From positions 1-32,864 of the forward strand of contig CAIVHU010000310.1 of assembly GCA_903905735.1 (NCBI GenBank): 32,864 nt of DNA. The letters are read 5' to 3'. Positions 1 through 7,600 of this stretch are shown one piece after another. Source of the stretch: an uncultured beta proteobacterium (GTDB lineage Bacteria; Pseudomonadota; Gammaproteobacteria; Burkholderiales; Burkholderiaceae_C). The stretch's first letter is position 1. Every line of letters starts with the position of its first letter. The notes under the pieces were generated by a model. That model was not told the origin of the DNA and ran no database searches. It was given only the letters and a program-made list of their open reading frames with translations. The position numbers were made by a program, and so were the translations under genes.

Positions 1-152
1 TAAATGCGGCCGGACACCGCATTGCGGGGTAGTCCGGCAGCGACACCGCCTTCATTGGTCCAACCTTTGCGCCAGGGCATCACGCCTGACTCCAGGGAGG
101 CGACGATGCGGTCCGTGATTTGCTCACGCAGGTCTTTTTTGGGTTCAGTCAT
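1..152 (-). CDS. ArdC-type antirestriction protein, N-terminal fragment (runs off window)
   Basis: Reading the minus strand from the ATG at 152-150 gives 50 codons, open to the window edge. The start (MTEPKKDLREQITDRIVASL) followed by ESGVMPWRKGW and a later PRNAVSGRIY matches the N-terminal ssDNA-binding domain of the ArdC/DUF1738 family (helix, then 'PW..PW'-like Trp motif, then 'G..Y.GIN'). Family members on plasmids and ICEs protect incoming ssDNA from restriction, and the full protein normally carries a C-terminal zincin-like metallopeptidase domain that would lie outside this window. The start overlaps the 3' end of the upstream small ORF by 8 bases, so the two are probably translationally coupled. 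Family assignment is by recognition of the N-terminus only. Confidence 0.72.
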   Translation of the reverse strand, partial: MTEPKKDLREQITDRIVASLESGVMPWRKGWTNEGGVAAGLPRNAVSGRI

Positions 153-312
153 GATGCACCTCGACAAAATCCGACGCATCGACATCATCATGCTCGGGAC
201 CGATGAGATCGATGCCGAGTTTTTCGGCGTCGCGCGCTGAATGCAGTTGGGTATCGGCTGGTATGCCCAGTTCGGCCCTGGTTTGCGGGGAGAGGGGTGT
301 CATGGCTTGCAT
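145..312 (-). CDS. Small hypothetical protein (55 aa) of the mobile-element operon
   Basis: A 55-residue ORF starting MQAMTPLSPQTRAELGIP and ending in an acidic DDVDASDFVEVHHD tail. I chose the ATG at 312-310 because it is preceded by AAGGAAG at good spacing; the upstream in-frame extension lies antisense to the 3' end of the next gene and has atypical composition. It sits between the LPD7-type gene (43 bases upstream) and the ardC-like gene (8-base overlap), so it belongs to the same minus-strand operon. I do not recognise a family. The 'LSPQTRAELGIPADTQLHSA' stretch could be a short helical segment. Function unknown. Confidence 0.6.
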   Translation of the reverse strand: MQAMTPLSPQTRAELGIPADTQLHSARDAEKLGIDLIGPEHDDVDASDFVEVHHD

Positions 313-355
313 GGTGTCTTCCTTAAAAATGCCCCTGGCGGTCGGGCGTGGTGGT

Positions 356-1744
356 TCAACGTTCAATGCCTTCTTCCAAAGCGACGCGGCGGGGTTTGGG
401 CGCTTGGTCGTCGGCCTGAAATCTGTTTTCCTGCTTGCGTGCTTTGTCTTGTCGGTCCTGAGACAGGACAGGCGCGGCCTTATTCCGCTCCTTCTCCCGC
501 TCCTCCAGAAAGGCCTCGCGCACGTAGTCACCCGAGGTTTTGAAATACTGCGCAATCGTGGTCTTCTGCGCTGGTTCCAGCGCTTCGCGCTCCCTGATGA
601 TGCGGTCATCACGCACCATCACCACATCTGTGCCAAGCTGGGTGAGTTTGCCGTCCGTGTCCAAAATGCCTTTTTCTCGCAGCAGATCGACAGAGCCGGG
701 CTCGATGCCACCGTTGGGTTGTTCAAGGTCAGCCCTGGCCATTTGCTGAATCGCCTGGTAGCCCAGATCTTTGATGCTGGCGTTGGCGGCCAGCAGGCGT
801 TCGTTGGGCATGGCCATCTTGTCTTTGCCCAGCAGATCAATCCCGGCTATGGGACGCTCCATCAGAACATCCATCGTTCTCTGATCAGCACGCAGCAGGG
901 TCTTGCCCGGTGGTGCCATCGTCAGGTTGATGGCTGGATTGCCGGTGATGCTTACATCGACACTGGGCATGCGGGCAGGTTCAATCCCTTGGGTGAGAAG
1001 TTTTCCTTTCATCCAGGCCCGCAAGACTTCAGGTTCCGTGTTCTGCAAGGGATAGCCCAATCGGCCCCCAATTTCTGCAGCCCGGACTTTGAATGCGGTG
1101 TCACCGGTCAGCAGCAGGCCCTTGTCCACGTCGAATTTCTTGGCGGCAATCTTGAGTGCAGCTTCAATGTCGCGATCATCGGTTTTGCGCACATCCAGGC
1201 GATCTCCCATGTCGCGCAGCGCCACGGTCAAGCCGCGGGTGAATTCCATGACCCCGTCTTTGCCCTCGCGCGCTTGCAAATCGGACAGGACCAGGTTCGG
1301 TGCGGTTTGTTTGGTGAAGCTTTCCAGGCCGGAGTCCGGTGCTTTTTCTGCTTCCTCGATCAGACTGTCAAAAATGGGGTCATCGGGCTGTTCCAGCTTG
1401 GACTCTTTCAGGAAATCAAGCCAGCTTTGTGGTTTGGCCAGCGTGCCATCCAATTCACGCGCGGCCTGGTCTTTTTCAGCGTCATAGCTTTCAGTGAGTT
1501 TGGCCAGCTCAATGGCCACCGACGCGGAAATCGACTGGTCAGAGACACCCAGCCCTTTCAGCCTGGTTTGCAGGTCGCTGCGAGTGGCTTCCATGCTGGA
1601 CCGCAATTGCAGCCATTTTTCGTGGTAGGCCTGTTTGTGCTGATCCATGCCGCTGCGACGAAGGTCGCGCTCGGGTGCGGTTTTGGTTTCATACGCCTCC
1701 AGCAGGGCGATGCGTTTTTGTTGTTCAACCGTCAGGTTTTCCAT
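356..1744 (-). CDS. LPD7-type large polyvalent protein-associated domain protein (conjugative element)
   Basis: A 462-residue soluble, charged protein. The central segment around residues 195-250 (KFDVDKGLLLTGDTAFKVRA, then EIGGRLGYPLQNTEPEVL) matches the LPD7 domain found in relaxases, primases and polyvalent proteins of plasmids and ICEs. The N-terminal 110 residues are helix-rich and coiled-coil-like. The C-terminus is very basic/acidic (KERNKAAPVLSQDRQDKARK), typical of a DNA- or relaxosome-associated tail. No relaxase HUH/Tyr motifs are visible, so this is an accessory transfer protein and not the relaxase itself. Start: ATG with GAGAGG 5 bases upstream. It lies 21 bases after the secreted-protein gene and is followed by the small ORF and ardC, so it is the middle of a minus-strand operon. 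Confidence 0.6.
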   Translation of the reverse strand: MENLTVEQQKRIALLEAYETKTAPERDLRRSGMDQHKQAYHEKWLQLRSSMEATRSDLQTRLKGLGVSDQSISASVAIELAKLTESYDAEKDQAARELDGTLAKPQSWLDFLKESKLEQPDDPIFDSLIEEAEKAPDSGLESFTKQTAPNLVLSDLQAREGKDGVMEFTRGLTVALRDMGDRLDVRKTDDRDIEAALKIAAKKFDVDKGLLLTGDTAFKVRAAEIGGRLGYPLQNTEPEVLRAWMKGKLLTQGIEPARMPSVDVSITGNPAINLTMAPPGKTLLRADQRTMDVLMERPIAGIDLLGKDKMAMPNERLLAANASIKDLGYQAIQQMARADLEQPNGGIEPGSVDLLREKGILDTDGKLTQLGTDVVMVRDDRIIREREALEPAQKTTIAQYFKTSGDYVREAFLEEREKERNKAAPVLSQDRQDKARKQENRFQADDQAPKPRRVALEEGIER

Positions 1745-1765
1745 GGGCGCCTCTCGGGGACAAAT

Positions 1766-2383
1766 TCATTGATCACCGGACTCGGGCGGGGTGCAACTGA
1801 TGAATGGAATCGTCAGAGCCTCTCCCCAGCGGCCATCATTGGCTGACTTTTGAACCAAGGCATGGCGAAAAGCTTGGTCATCCTCATAGTCGGCACGCCA
1901 CTTGCCCTTTTGCTGCAGCCGAGGTTTGGCTGCATCGAGCGAGGCGCGTCGCTTTTGAATCAAGGTTTGGTGCTCAGGCGTTAAGACGCCATAACCCGCG
2001 TAAACCTTCCACCCTACAAAACTGGCACTGGTGGTGGCGCAGCCTCCCCCGGTGGGCGATGCTGGGATGCACGCTGAATACGAAAATGTTGACCCGATGG
2101 CCGGTGTCTCCACGTAAGTTGGAAAGCCAGCAGTCGTCCAGGCCACCCAGCCACTGGGTGTCAAAAATGCTGCAGGTGTACCGGGTGCTTGCGGATCTTC
2201 AATACCAACCCAGATGGCGCCGGGTAAGCCCACATCGGCTGCGGCTACCGTGCCACTGATGGACACGGAAGCGGGTGAGGGGTCAAATGTTGTGCCAGCG
2301 CAAAAGACATGGCCACTGACGGTTTGAGCCAGGGCGGCGATGCCGTGGGTGAGCAGCACTATGAAACTGGATTTTTTGCGCAT
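1766..2383 (-). CDS. Putative exported protein with N-terminal signal peptide
   Basis: A 205-residue protein starting MRKKSSFIVLLTHGIAALAQ, a classic Sec signal (basic n-region, hydrophobic core, small residues before a likely cleavage). The start at 2383 is chosen over the upstream ATG at 2422 because AAGGAAG stands 8 bases before it and the signal peptide then begins at residue 1. The mature part is Gly/Ser/Thr/Pro-rich with Cys at four places (VFCAG, YSACIP, GGGCAT, FISCTP), suggesting disulfides in the periplasm or at the surface, and a charged C-terminal third (LIQKRRASLDAAKPRLQQKG). No family recognised. First gene of the minus-strand mobile-element operon; perhaps a transfer-apparatus accessory protein, which is a guess from context. 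Confidence 0.55.
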   Translation of the reverse strand: MRKKSSFIVLLTHGIAALAQTVSGHVFCAGTTFDPSPASVSISGTVAAADVGLPGAIWVGIEDPQAPGTPAAFLTPSGWVAWTTAGFPTYVETPAIGSTFSYSACIPASPTGGGCATTSASFVGWKVYAGYGVLTPEHQTLIQKRRASLDAAKPRLQQKGKWRADYEDDQAFRHALVQKSANDGRWGEALTIPFISCTPPESGDQ

Positions 2384-2765
2384 GGTGCGGACTTCCTTGT
2401 GAGGAGGCCAGCCCAGCATCAAGACGTGAGGGAAAGGTGGCGGACCCTCGCTGGACTGGCTTTACCCATACCGTGGGGGTGCAAATGACTGCTTGTGATC
2501 GCTGCGGTGGCGATGACTGAGGTGGTGTCGGCAGACTGGTAGGCCACAGGCGCAAAAGGCCAAACGATTTACCGGTGCTGCAGAAATACCACCAGGCTCA
2601 CCAGATGACCCTGATCCCTGAGCAAACCCGGCAATTGGCTGGCTAAATGATCAGTCCGGCAGGTGCGCGCTATGAGCCCCGGCAGGCTCAAACTCCTTAT
2701 CCGACGACGATGGATCAGACCTTTGAGGAGGTCAGCTCATCGTTCAACCCAAAAGGAGAACCCCC
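2384..2765. other. Gene-poor divergent junction between mobile-element operon and plus-strand genes
   Basis: About 380 bases separate the start of the minus-strand exported protein from the VWA gene. No convincing full gene is present. On the plus strand, 2521-2646 is an open frame without a start codon whose end reads LPVLQKYHQAHQMTLIPEQT then RQLAG and stop; it looks like the tail of a real protein, so it may be a gene relic. It is followed directly by a 40-codon frame (listed separately). Promoters for the two divergent transcription units should lie here, but I see no clean -35/-10 pair. Confidence 0.4.
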
Positions 2766-2769
2766 ATGA
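2647..2769 (+). CDS. Possible small ORF (40 aa), doubtful
   Basis: The frame starts MISPAGARYEPRQAQTPYPT and ends NPKGEPP. Its ATG overlaps the stop of the preceding relic frame (taaatg), and its stop overlaps the VWA start as ATGA, the geometry of coupled translation. Against it: there is no ribosome binding site of its own, the peptide is Pro-rich and unlike anything I recognise, and its last codons contain the ribosome binding site of the VWA gene. It could equally be leader sequence or the tail of a degraded gene. Confidence 0.25.
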   Translation: MISPAGARYEPRQAQTPYPTTMDQTFEEVSSSFNPKGEPP

Positions 2770-3314
2770 CCCAAGCCACCATCCTGCTGTCATCCCTCAA
2801 ATCCACCATCACCCCCAAGCGCCTGGCACTGATAGTGGACCGCTCAGGCAGCATGGACGGTCAACCCCTGACAGAAGCCCTGCGCTTTGTCACCCACATC
2901 GCTGACTGCATGACCCCGGTCGATGCCTTGTCAGTGGTGGTCTACGACGACAAAGTCAATGTGCTGCTGCCGCTGGCAACGTTCACCAATCCAACACGGG
3001 TTCGCCAAGCCGTGGCCAACGTGACCAGCGGCGGCATGACCGACCTGTTTGCTGGCTGGGAAGCCGGTGCCAAACAACTTGAAGGCGGTGTGGCTAACCA
3101 CCTGCGGGAACTCGCTGCACGTGACCCCGAGATGATGCGCAAGGAAGTACGCTTTTCTGCCATGCGCATGTCCGGCCGCCTGTCGGCAAAGTCAGAAGTG
3201 CGCTACAGCGTGGACGAGACGGATATGGTCATTCCGGCCTTTTTGCGCAAGAAAGGTCAGGAGGGCAGGGGGCGCAAACAGCAGGGCAGCAATCCGCCCA
3301 ACACCCCGGTCTGA
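2766..3314 (+). CDS. VWA-domain protein with apparent internal deletion
   Basis: A 182-residue protein with a strong ribosome binding site (AAAGGAG). Residues 20-105 are the first half of a von Willebrand A domain: beta strand then the MIDAS motif DRSGS (D25, S27, S29) and the MIDAS threonine region GGMTDLF (T92). A normal VWA domain continues with a strand ending in 'LSDG' that supplies the last MIDAS aspartate; here the sequence jumps near residue 112 to RELAARDPEMMRKEVRF and ends IPAFLRKKGQEGRGRKQQ, which resembles the conserved C-terminus of longer VWA proteins. So the gene has probably lost an in-frame middle section. It may be non-functional, or a minimal protein. It precedes the regulator but is separated by 195 bases, so it need not belong to the BREX operon. 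Confidence 0.65.
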   Translation: MTQATILLSSLKSTITPKRLALIVDRSGSMDGQPLTEALRFVTHIADCMTPVDALSVVVYDDKVNVLLPLATFTNPTRVRQAVANVTSGGMTDLFAGWEAGAKQLEGGVANHLRELAARDPEMMRKEVRFSAMRMSGRLSAKSEVRYSVDETDMVIPAFLRKKGQEGRGRKQQGSNPPNTPV

Positions 3315-3365
3315 CCGCAACCCCCTAACGTGGTCAAGCTGTAACGCAGGTTGAAAGCAGGGAGC

Positions 3366-3430
3366 GGCTCCACAGGGCAGAACACAGTCAATGAACGTCG
3401 CATGATGGATCAAAGCCGCCCTGTGGAGCC
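3366..3430. promoter_or_regulatory. 13-bp perfect inverted repeat upstream of the WYL regulator (candidate operator)
   Basis: GGCTCCACAGGGC at 3366-3378 is repeated exactly as its reverse complement, GCCCTGTGGAGCC, at 3418-3430, with 39 bases between. The spacing is too long for a terminator stem-loop. It lies 80-145 bases before the regulator's ATG, where a BrxR-type dimer would autoregulate. A weak -10-like TATCAT at 3443-3448 follows the right arm, so binding there could block transcription. The repeat is read directly from sequence; the operator role is inference from known BrxR/WYL regulators that bind inverted repeats upstream of their own gene. Confidence 0.5.
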
Positions 3431-3509
3431 AAAGATGTCGACTATCATTTGTGACACCTGCCGAACAAAAGCAATAAAACCAATGTGCAGGCAACCATGG
3501 GGAGTGGTG

Positions 3510-4472
3510 ATGAGTGAGGTGGTGCGTCTTTACCGTTACAAGAGCCTGCTGTGCCAGCGCGTGGCCGTCTCTGCCGAGGAGCTCATGGCGGTGCTGGAAG
3601 TCTCGCGCGCCACGGTCAAGCGCGACATTGCCAAACTGCGCGACCAACTGCATGTCCCCATCACCTTCAACCGCGAGCTCGGCGGCTACCAACTGGAGCA
3701 GGATCAGACTGAGAGCGAATTGCCGGGCCTCTGGTTCAGCCAGGAAGAAATACTGTCTCTGGTCACCATCCAGCATTTGCTGGAACAACTGGAGCCGGGT
3801 CTGCTGGGTGCCAAGCTGCAACCCCTGCAAAAACGCCTGTCCCAACTGATGGACAAACATGGGCTGGCCAGTCAGGACGTGGCCAGGCGCATCCGCATCG
3901 TTCATGCGGGCAAACGCCAGGTGGTCGCCAAATCGTTTGAACTGGTGGCCGCTGCCACATTTGCCAGTAAACGCCTGAAGATCTGGCACTTCAACCGACA
4001 AAACGGCATCACCACCGAGCGCGAGGTCTCACCCCAGCGTCTGGTGCATTACCGCGATAACTGGTATCTGGACGCCTGGTGCCACCTGCGCGATGACGTG
4101 CGTAACTTCAGCATCGACGCCATCACCAAACTTGAAGTGATGGATACAGATGCCAAAGTGGTATCAGCCAAGGCGATTGATCAGGCACTGGGCAACAGCT
4201 ACGGCATCTTCAACGGTGCGGCGCAAAGCTGGGCCAAGCTCAGGTTTACGCCAGAGCGGGCACGTTGGGTGGCCGGTGAGACCTGGCACCCGATGCAGGA
4301 GAGTGCCTTTGAAGAGGACGGCAGTTATGTGCTGTCGTTTCCGTATGCAGATGACCGCGAGCTGATTGGCGACATCATGAAGTTTGGGGCGGATGTGCAG
4401 GTGTTGGCACCACCTGGGTTGCGGAGCAAGGTGCAGAAGGGGTTTTTGGAGGCTGCTGCCAAATATGTTTAG
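3510..4472 (+). CDS. brxR: WYL-domain transcriptional regulator, BrxR-like
   Basis: A 320-residue DeoR-like winged-helix/WYL protein. Residues 1-60 form the HTH (RYKSLLCQR, then VSAEELMAVLEVSRATVKRD) with the wing RELGGYQLE. The WYL domain (about 130-210) holds the signature NWYLDAWCH with W185-Y186-L187. Residues 230-320 fit the C-terminal WCX extension (GIFNGAAQSWAKLRFTPERA, then WHPMQES and LSFPYAD). The longer frame back to 3351 is rejected: ATG 3510 has GGGGAG upstream and the extra N-terminus is unlike the family. In type 1 BREX loci a regulator of this architecture (BrxR) is encoded first and represses the operon. The WYL pocket is thought to sense a nucleotide-type ligand. Here it is separated from brxA by four cargo genes but all are co-directional. 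Confidence 0.75.
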   Translation: MSEVVRLYRYKSLLCQRVAVSAEELMAVLEVSRATVKRDIAKLRDQLHVPITFNRELGGYQLEQDQTESELPGLWFSQEEILSLVTIQHLLEQLEPGLLGAKLQPLQKRLSQLMDKHGLASQDVARRIRIVHAGKRQVVAKSFELVAAATFASKRLKIWHFNRQNGITTEREVSPQRLVHYRDNWYLDAWCHLRDDVRNFSIDAITKLEVMDTDAKVVSAKAIDQALGNSYGIFNGAAQSWAKLRFTPERARWVAGETWHPMQESAFEEDGSYVLSFPYADDRELIGDIMKFGADVQVLAPPGLRSKVQKGFLEAAAKYV

Positions 4473-4516
4473 CCTTCCGCTCAAACGCAATTATTGGCGA
4501 TTTCAAGGAATGAGCC

Positions 4517-4639
4517 ATGCTTCTTGAAGAGCTTCTCAAAGCTGCGAATGGACTATTCGCCATTTTCTGGTCGGTCGTCATCGTGCTGTTGCCAATCATC
4601 CTGATCCTTGGCTGGCTCATTCAGTGGTTTGAGCGCTAG
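4517..4639 (+). CDS. 40-residue single-pass membrane peptide
   Basis: The ORF begins MLLEELLKAANGLFAIFWSV and ends LGWLIQWFER, with an AAGGA ribosome binding site 7 bases before the ATG. Residues 12-37 are an uninterrupted hydrophobic helix (FAIFW, VVIVLLPIILILGW) flanked by acidic/basic ends, so it should be a single-pass inner-membrane peptide. It sits 44 bases after the regulator and 53 before the ankyrin gene, in the same direction. Its role is unknown; small hydrophobic peptides in defence islands can be membrane anchors or toxic effectors, but nothing here decides between these. Confidence 0.6.
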   Translation: MLLEELLKAANGLFAIFWSVVIVLLPIILILGWLIQWFER

Positions 4640-4692
4640 AAGCTGCCTGCCACATCTGTTTTTCATTTCTAAATTTCAATCAAGGAGTCAGC

Positions 4693-7600
4693 ATGATTTT
4701 CGGACTGTTCGGAGACGGCAAGAAACGCAATCAAGAACTCAGGGATTGCGCGTCAGAAGGGAATTTGAACCGCTTGCTTGAGTTGCTGAAAAGTGGGGCC
4801 GATGTCAACGATCCAGAGCCTGAAAATGGTGAAACCGCCCTGAATTTGGCTGTGAACGGTCACCACGTCGAACTGGTTGGCCCATTGTTGAAAGCCGGGG
4901 CCAATATCAACCAACAGTCCAACGTTGGCAACGTACCCTTATTCATCGCAGCCATTCATGGCGATGAGGCTCTTGCGCTCGTTGAAAAGCTTCTGGCGGC
5001 TGGAGCGGATGTCAACCTCGGCCCCAAATCCGGTGAAAACGCAGGGGCAACTCCCTTATATGTAGCGGCTACCCGTGGTGCAAATCGTCTCATGGAGCGG
5101 CTCTTGAAAGCCGGAGCGTCAACAAAAGTTACGTTTTCTGACGGTTCAAACTTGATGCATGCAGCAGCATCGGGGGGTAATGACAAAACCGTTCAGATAT
5201 TGAGCACTGCTGGCGTTGATTTCAATGCCGTGAACCATGAAATGAGAACGCCGTTACACAACTGCGTTATCACGGGCAATGTCAGCGCAGCTACTGCACT
5301 GATTCGGTTGGGCGCGCCTGTTGATGCGGTGGACGCTCAGGGATGCACGCCGCTCCTGCACGCGGTCCTGAACAACCGTGCTGACGTCGCAAAGGTTCTG
5401 CTTGATCATGATGCTAACCCGGACATATCAGTTCGAGCCGAATCCACAACCCTGTTCCCACTGCATGTCGCGGTCATGCATGGTCAGGACGAGATGATCA
5501 ATATGTTGATCGAGAAGGGTGCAGACGCAACCAGGAAAGTTGATGGGGGGCATTCATTGGCCGACTTGGCCAAGCAATCTGGCCACGAATCATCAGCCAA
5601 GTTGATTTCGGCAGCGATCAAACGTCTGCGTGCTAAACCGCAGGTGGTAAAGAGCCCGGAAAAACAGATTGCGCTGATTTGGAAAAAAATTGTCCAGGCC
5701 GTTACGCAGCAAGATGTCGATGCGCTCAGAAAACTAACCGTATCGAAAAACTTTGGTGTGTTGTCACCTGACGCTCAAGCGCTTGCTTGGGTTGTGCTTG
5801 GGGAGCCCAAGCCGTTCCAGGCGCAAATAATCGCCGGTGCGAATCCCAACAAGTCATTTGACGACGTTTTGGATGGAATGAGTCTTCTCTACGCTGCAGT
5901 TGGTCTGTCGCGAAACATTGGTGTTGTTCGTTGTCTTGTGGACGCTGGGGCAAATCCCAACTTGAAATGGAAAAACGGGGCAACGCCGATCTTCGAAGCG
6001 TTGACCGATAAAAAACAAGATTTTCTGAAGCTGCTTATCGACAATGGCGCAGATGTCAATGCAAAGATGACGAACGGTCAAACACCGTTGATCATGGCAT
6101 CTGCTAACAATAGTCGTCGTTGTGTAGATATGTTGCTGGACGCCGGTGCCGACATTGATCAGGCCATGCCTGGAAGCGGGTTGAACGCATTCAGTGCAGC
6201 CGTTGATCGACTGCACATGGACTTGGCGTTACATCTGATTGAGCGGGGTGCCAAGCCTGATTTCGGATCGGCAGAAACTCTAGGTCTGGCTGTTGCTGAA
6301 TATGGCAGCCTTGAGCTGATTCATGCCATTGAAACCAAAGGCGGATCGATCATCCGCCCCGATCAACTTAGTCGCGTTGCCTTTGTTGGATCTCGCAATA
6401 AGGACTATGAAGTCCTTGATCATTTGTTGAGTCATGGCGCAAACCTGAGTCAGGACAACGACTACAAATACACGCCTCTGATTTTGTCTGTGCTGCGAAA
6501 TCACCCCAGGTTGGTTCAGCGCTATCTTGAGCGTGGGGATGACCCAAGCATCCGGGATGTTGACAATGAAACTGCGCTTTCACTGGCCATTGAGAGCCAG
6601 CGTGAAGGCATGGTTTCTATGTTGCGGAAATTTAAGGCTGAAGTCGGCGACTATTCAAGTTTGAGCGATCAGGAAGCCATGTTGAATGCCGCACAAGACG
6701 GTAATTTGGGAACCATCTTGAATCTTCATGATGCCGGAGTTTCACTCAACGTGGAGGATTCTGATGGCAACAGTCCCATGTTGCTGGCAACCAAAGCAGG
6801 GCACTTGGGCGTGGTCCGTTCGCTATATCACCTGGGTGCAGATATCAACCATCGAAATCATGCAGGGCTGTCCGCAACAAAGGTCGCAACAAGCATGATA
6901 GACCAAAATTTGCGCACAACCATGATGGAGTTTGTCGCTGATGATGCTGTTCCGGAAGGAATGGAGGGGATTCCGCTTGGCGGCATACATGACATTGGCA
7001 ACATGCTGGTGGGTCGCTTGACCCACCCTGGCAAGGAAAATCCGCCCTATGACAGTAATTCAGCGGATGGCGAGGAAGTTGAAGACGACGAAACCGCTGG
7101 TGATGGAAACGAAGAAGTTGATGATGATGCCCCGGGTTCGTCTGATATTGACGAAGAAGAGACACTCGAAAAATTAAAGCAACTTGAATCACTACTTGGT
7201 GAGCCGCGCATCGCATCAAAATTTGATGACGCGATGTTGGAAAGAATTACAGACGACATTGAAGACATCAGAACGAATGGATCGAGCGAATACCAACCGC
7301 AAATTCGCGGGTTGTTGAACCTCCTTGAAAGCCTTGCCGAACTGGAAGAAGATCCACTACCGCCGTTATTTCAAGCAATTGGCAATGGCGATCTACGCAA
7401 AATGAAACAATTGTTGAATGATGGTGCAGAGATCAACTCGACGCTTCCAGATGGAACGACTTCATTGATGACAGCGGCTGAGAATGGTCATAACGAGATC
7501 GTCTTAGAGCTGATAAAGCTTGGGGTCGATGTAAATCAGCGGAAGCAGGATAGCTTTTCGGCATTCCTCATTGCTTGCTTTTTGGGCCACGACGACGTGG

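Noticed and set aside
203..1846. 547-codon plus-strand open frame
   Set aside because: It is antisense to the LPD7-type gene and the small ORF, which have ribosome binding sites and recognisable sequence; its protein is Phe/Gln/Gly-rich without a domain, typical of an antisense frame in GC-rich DNA.
2283..2555. 90-codon minus-strand frame before the exported protein
   Set aside because: It overlaps the signal-peptide gene in another frame, has Pro/Ser-rich composition and no ribosome binding site.
3192..4001. 269-codon minus-strand open frame across the VWA end and regulator start
   Set aside because: It would be antisense to two well-supported genes and shows no domain.
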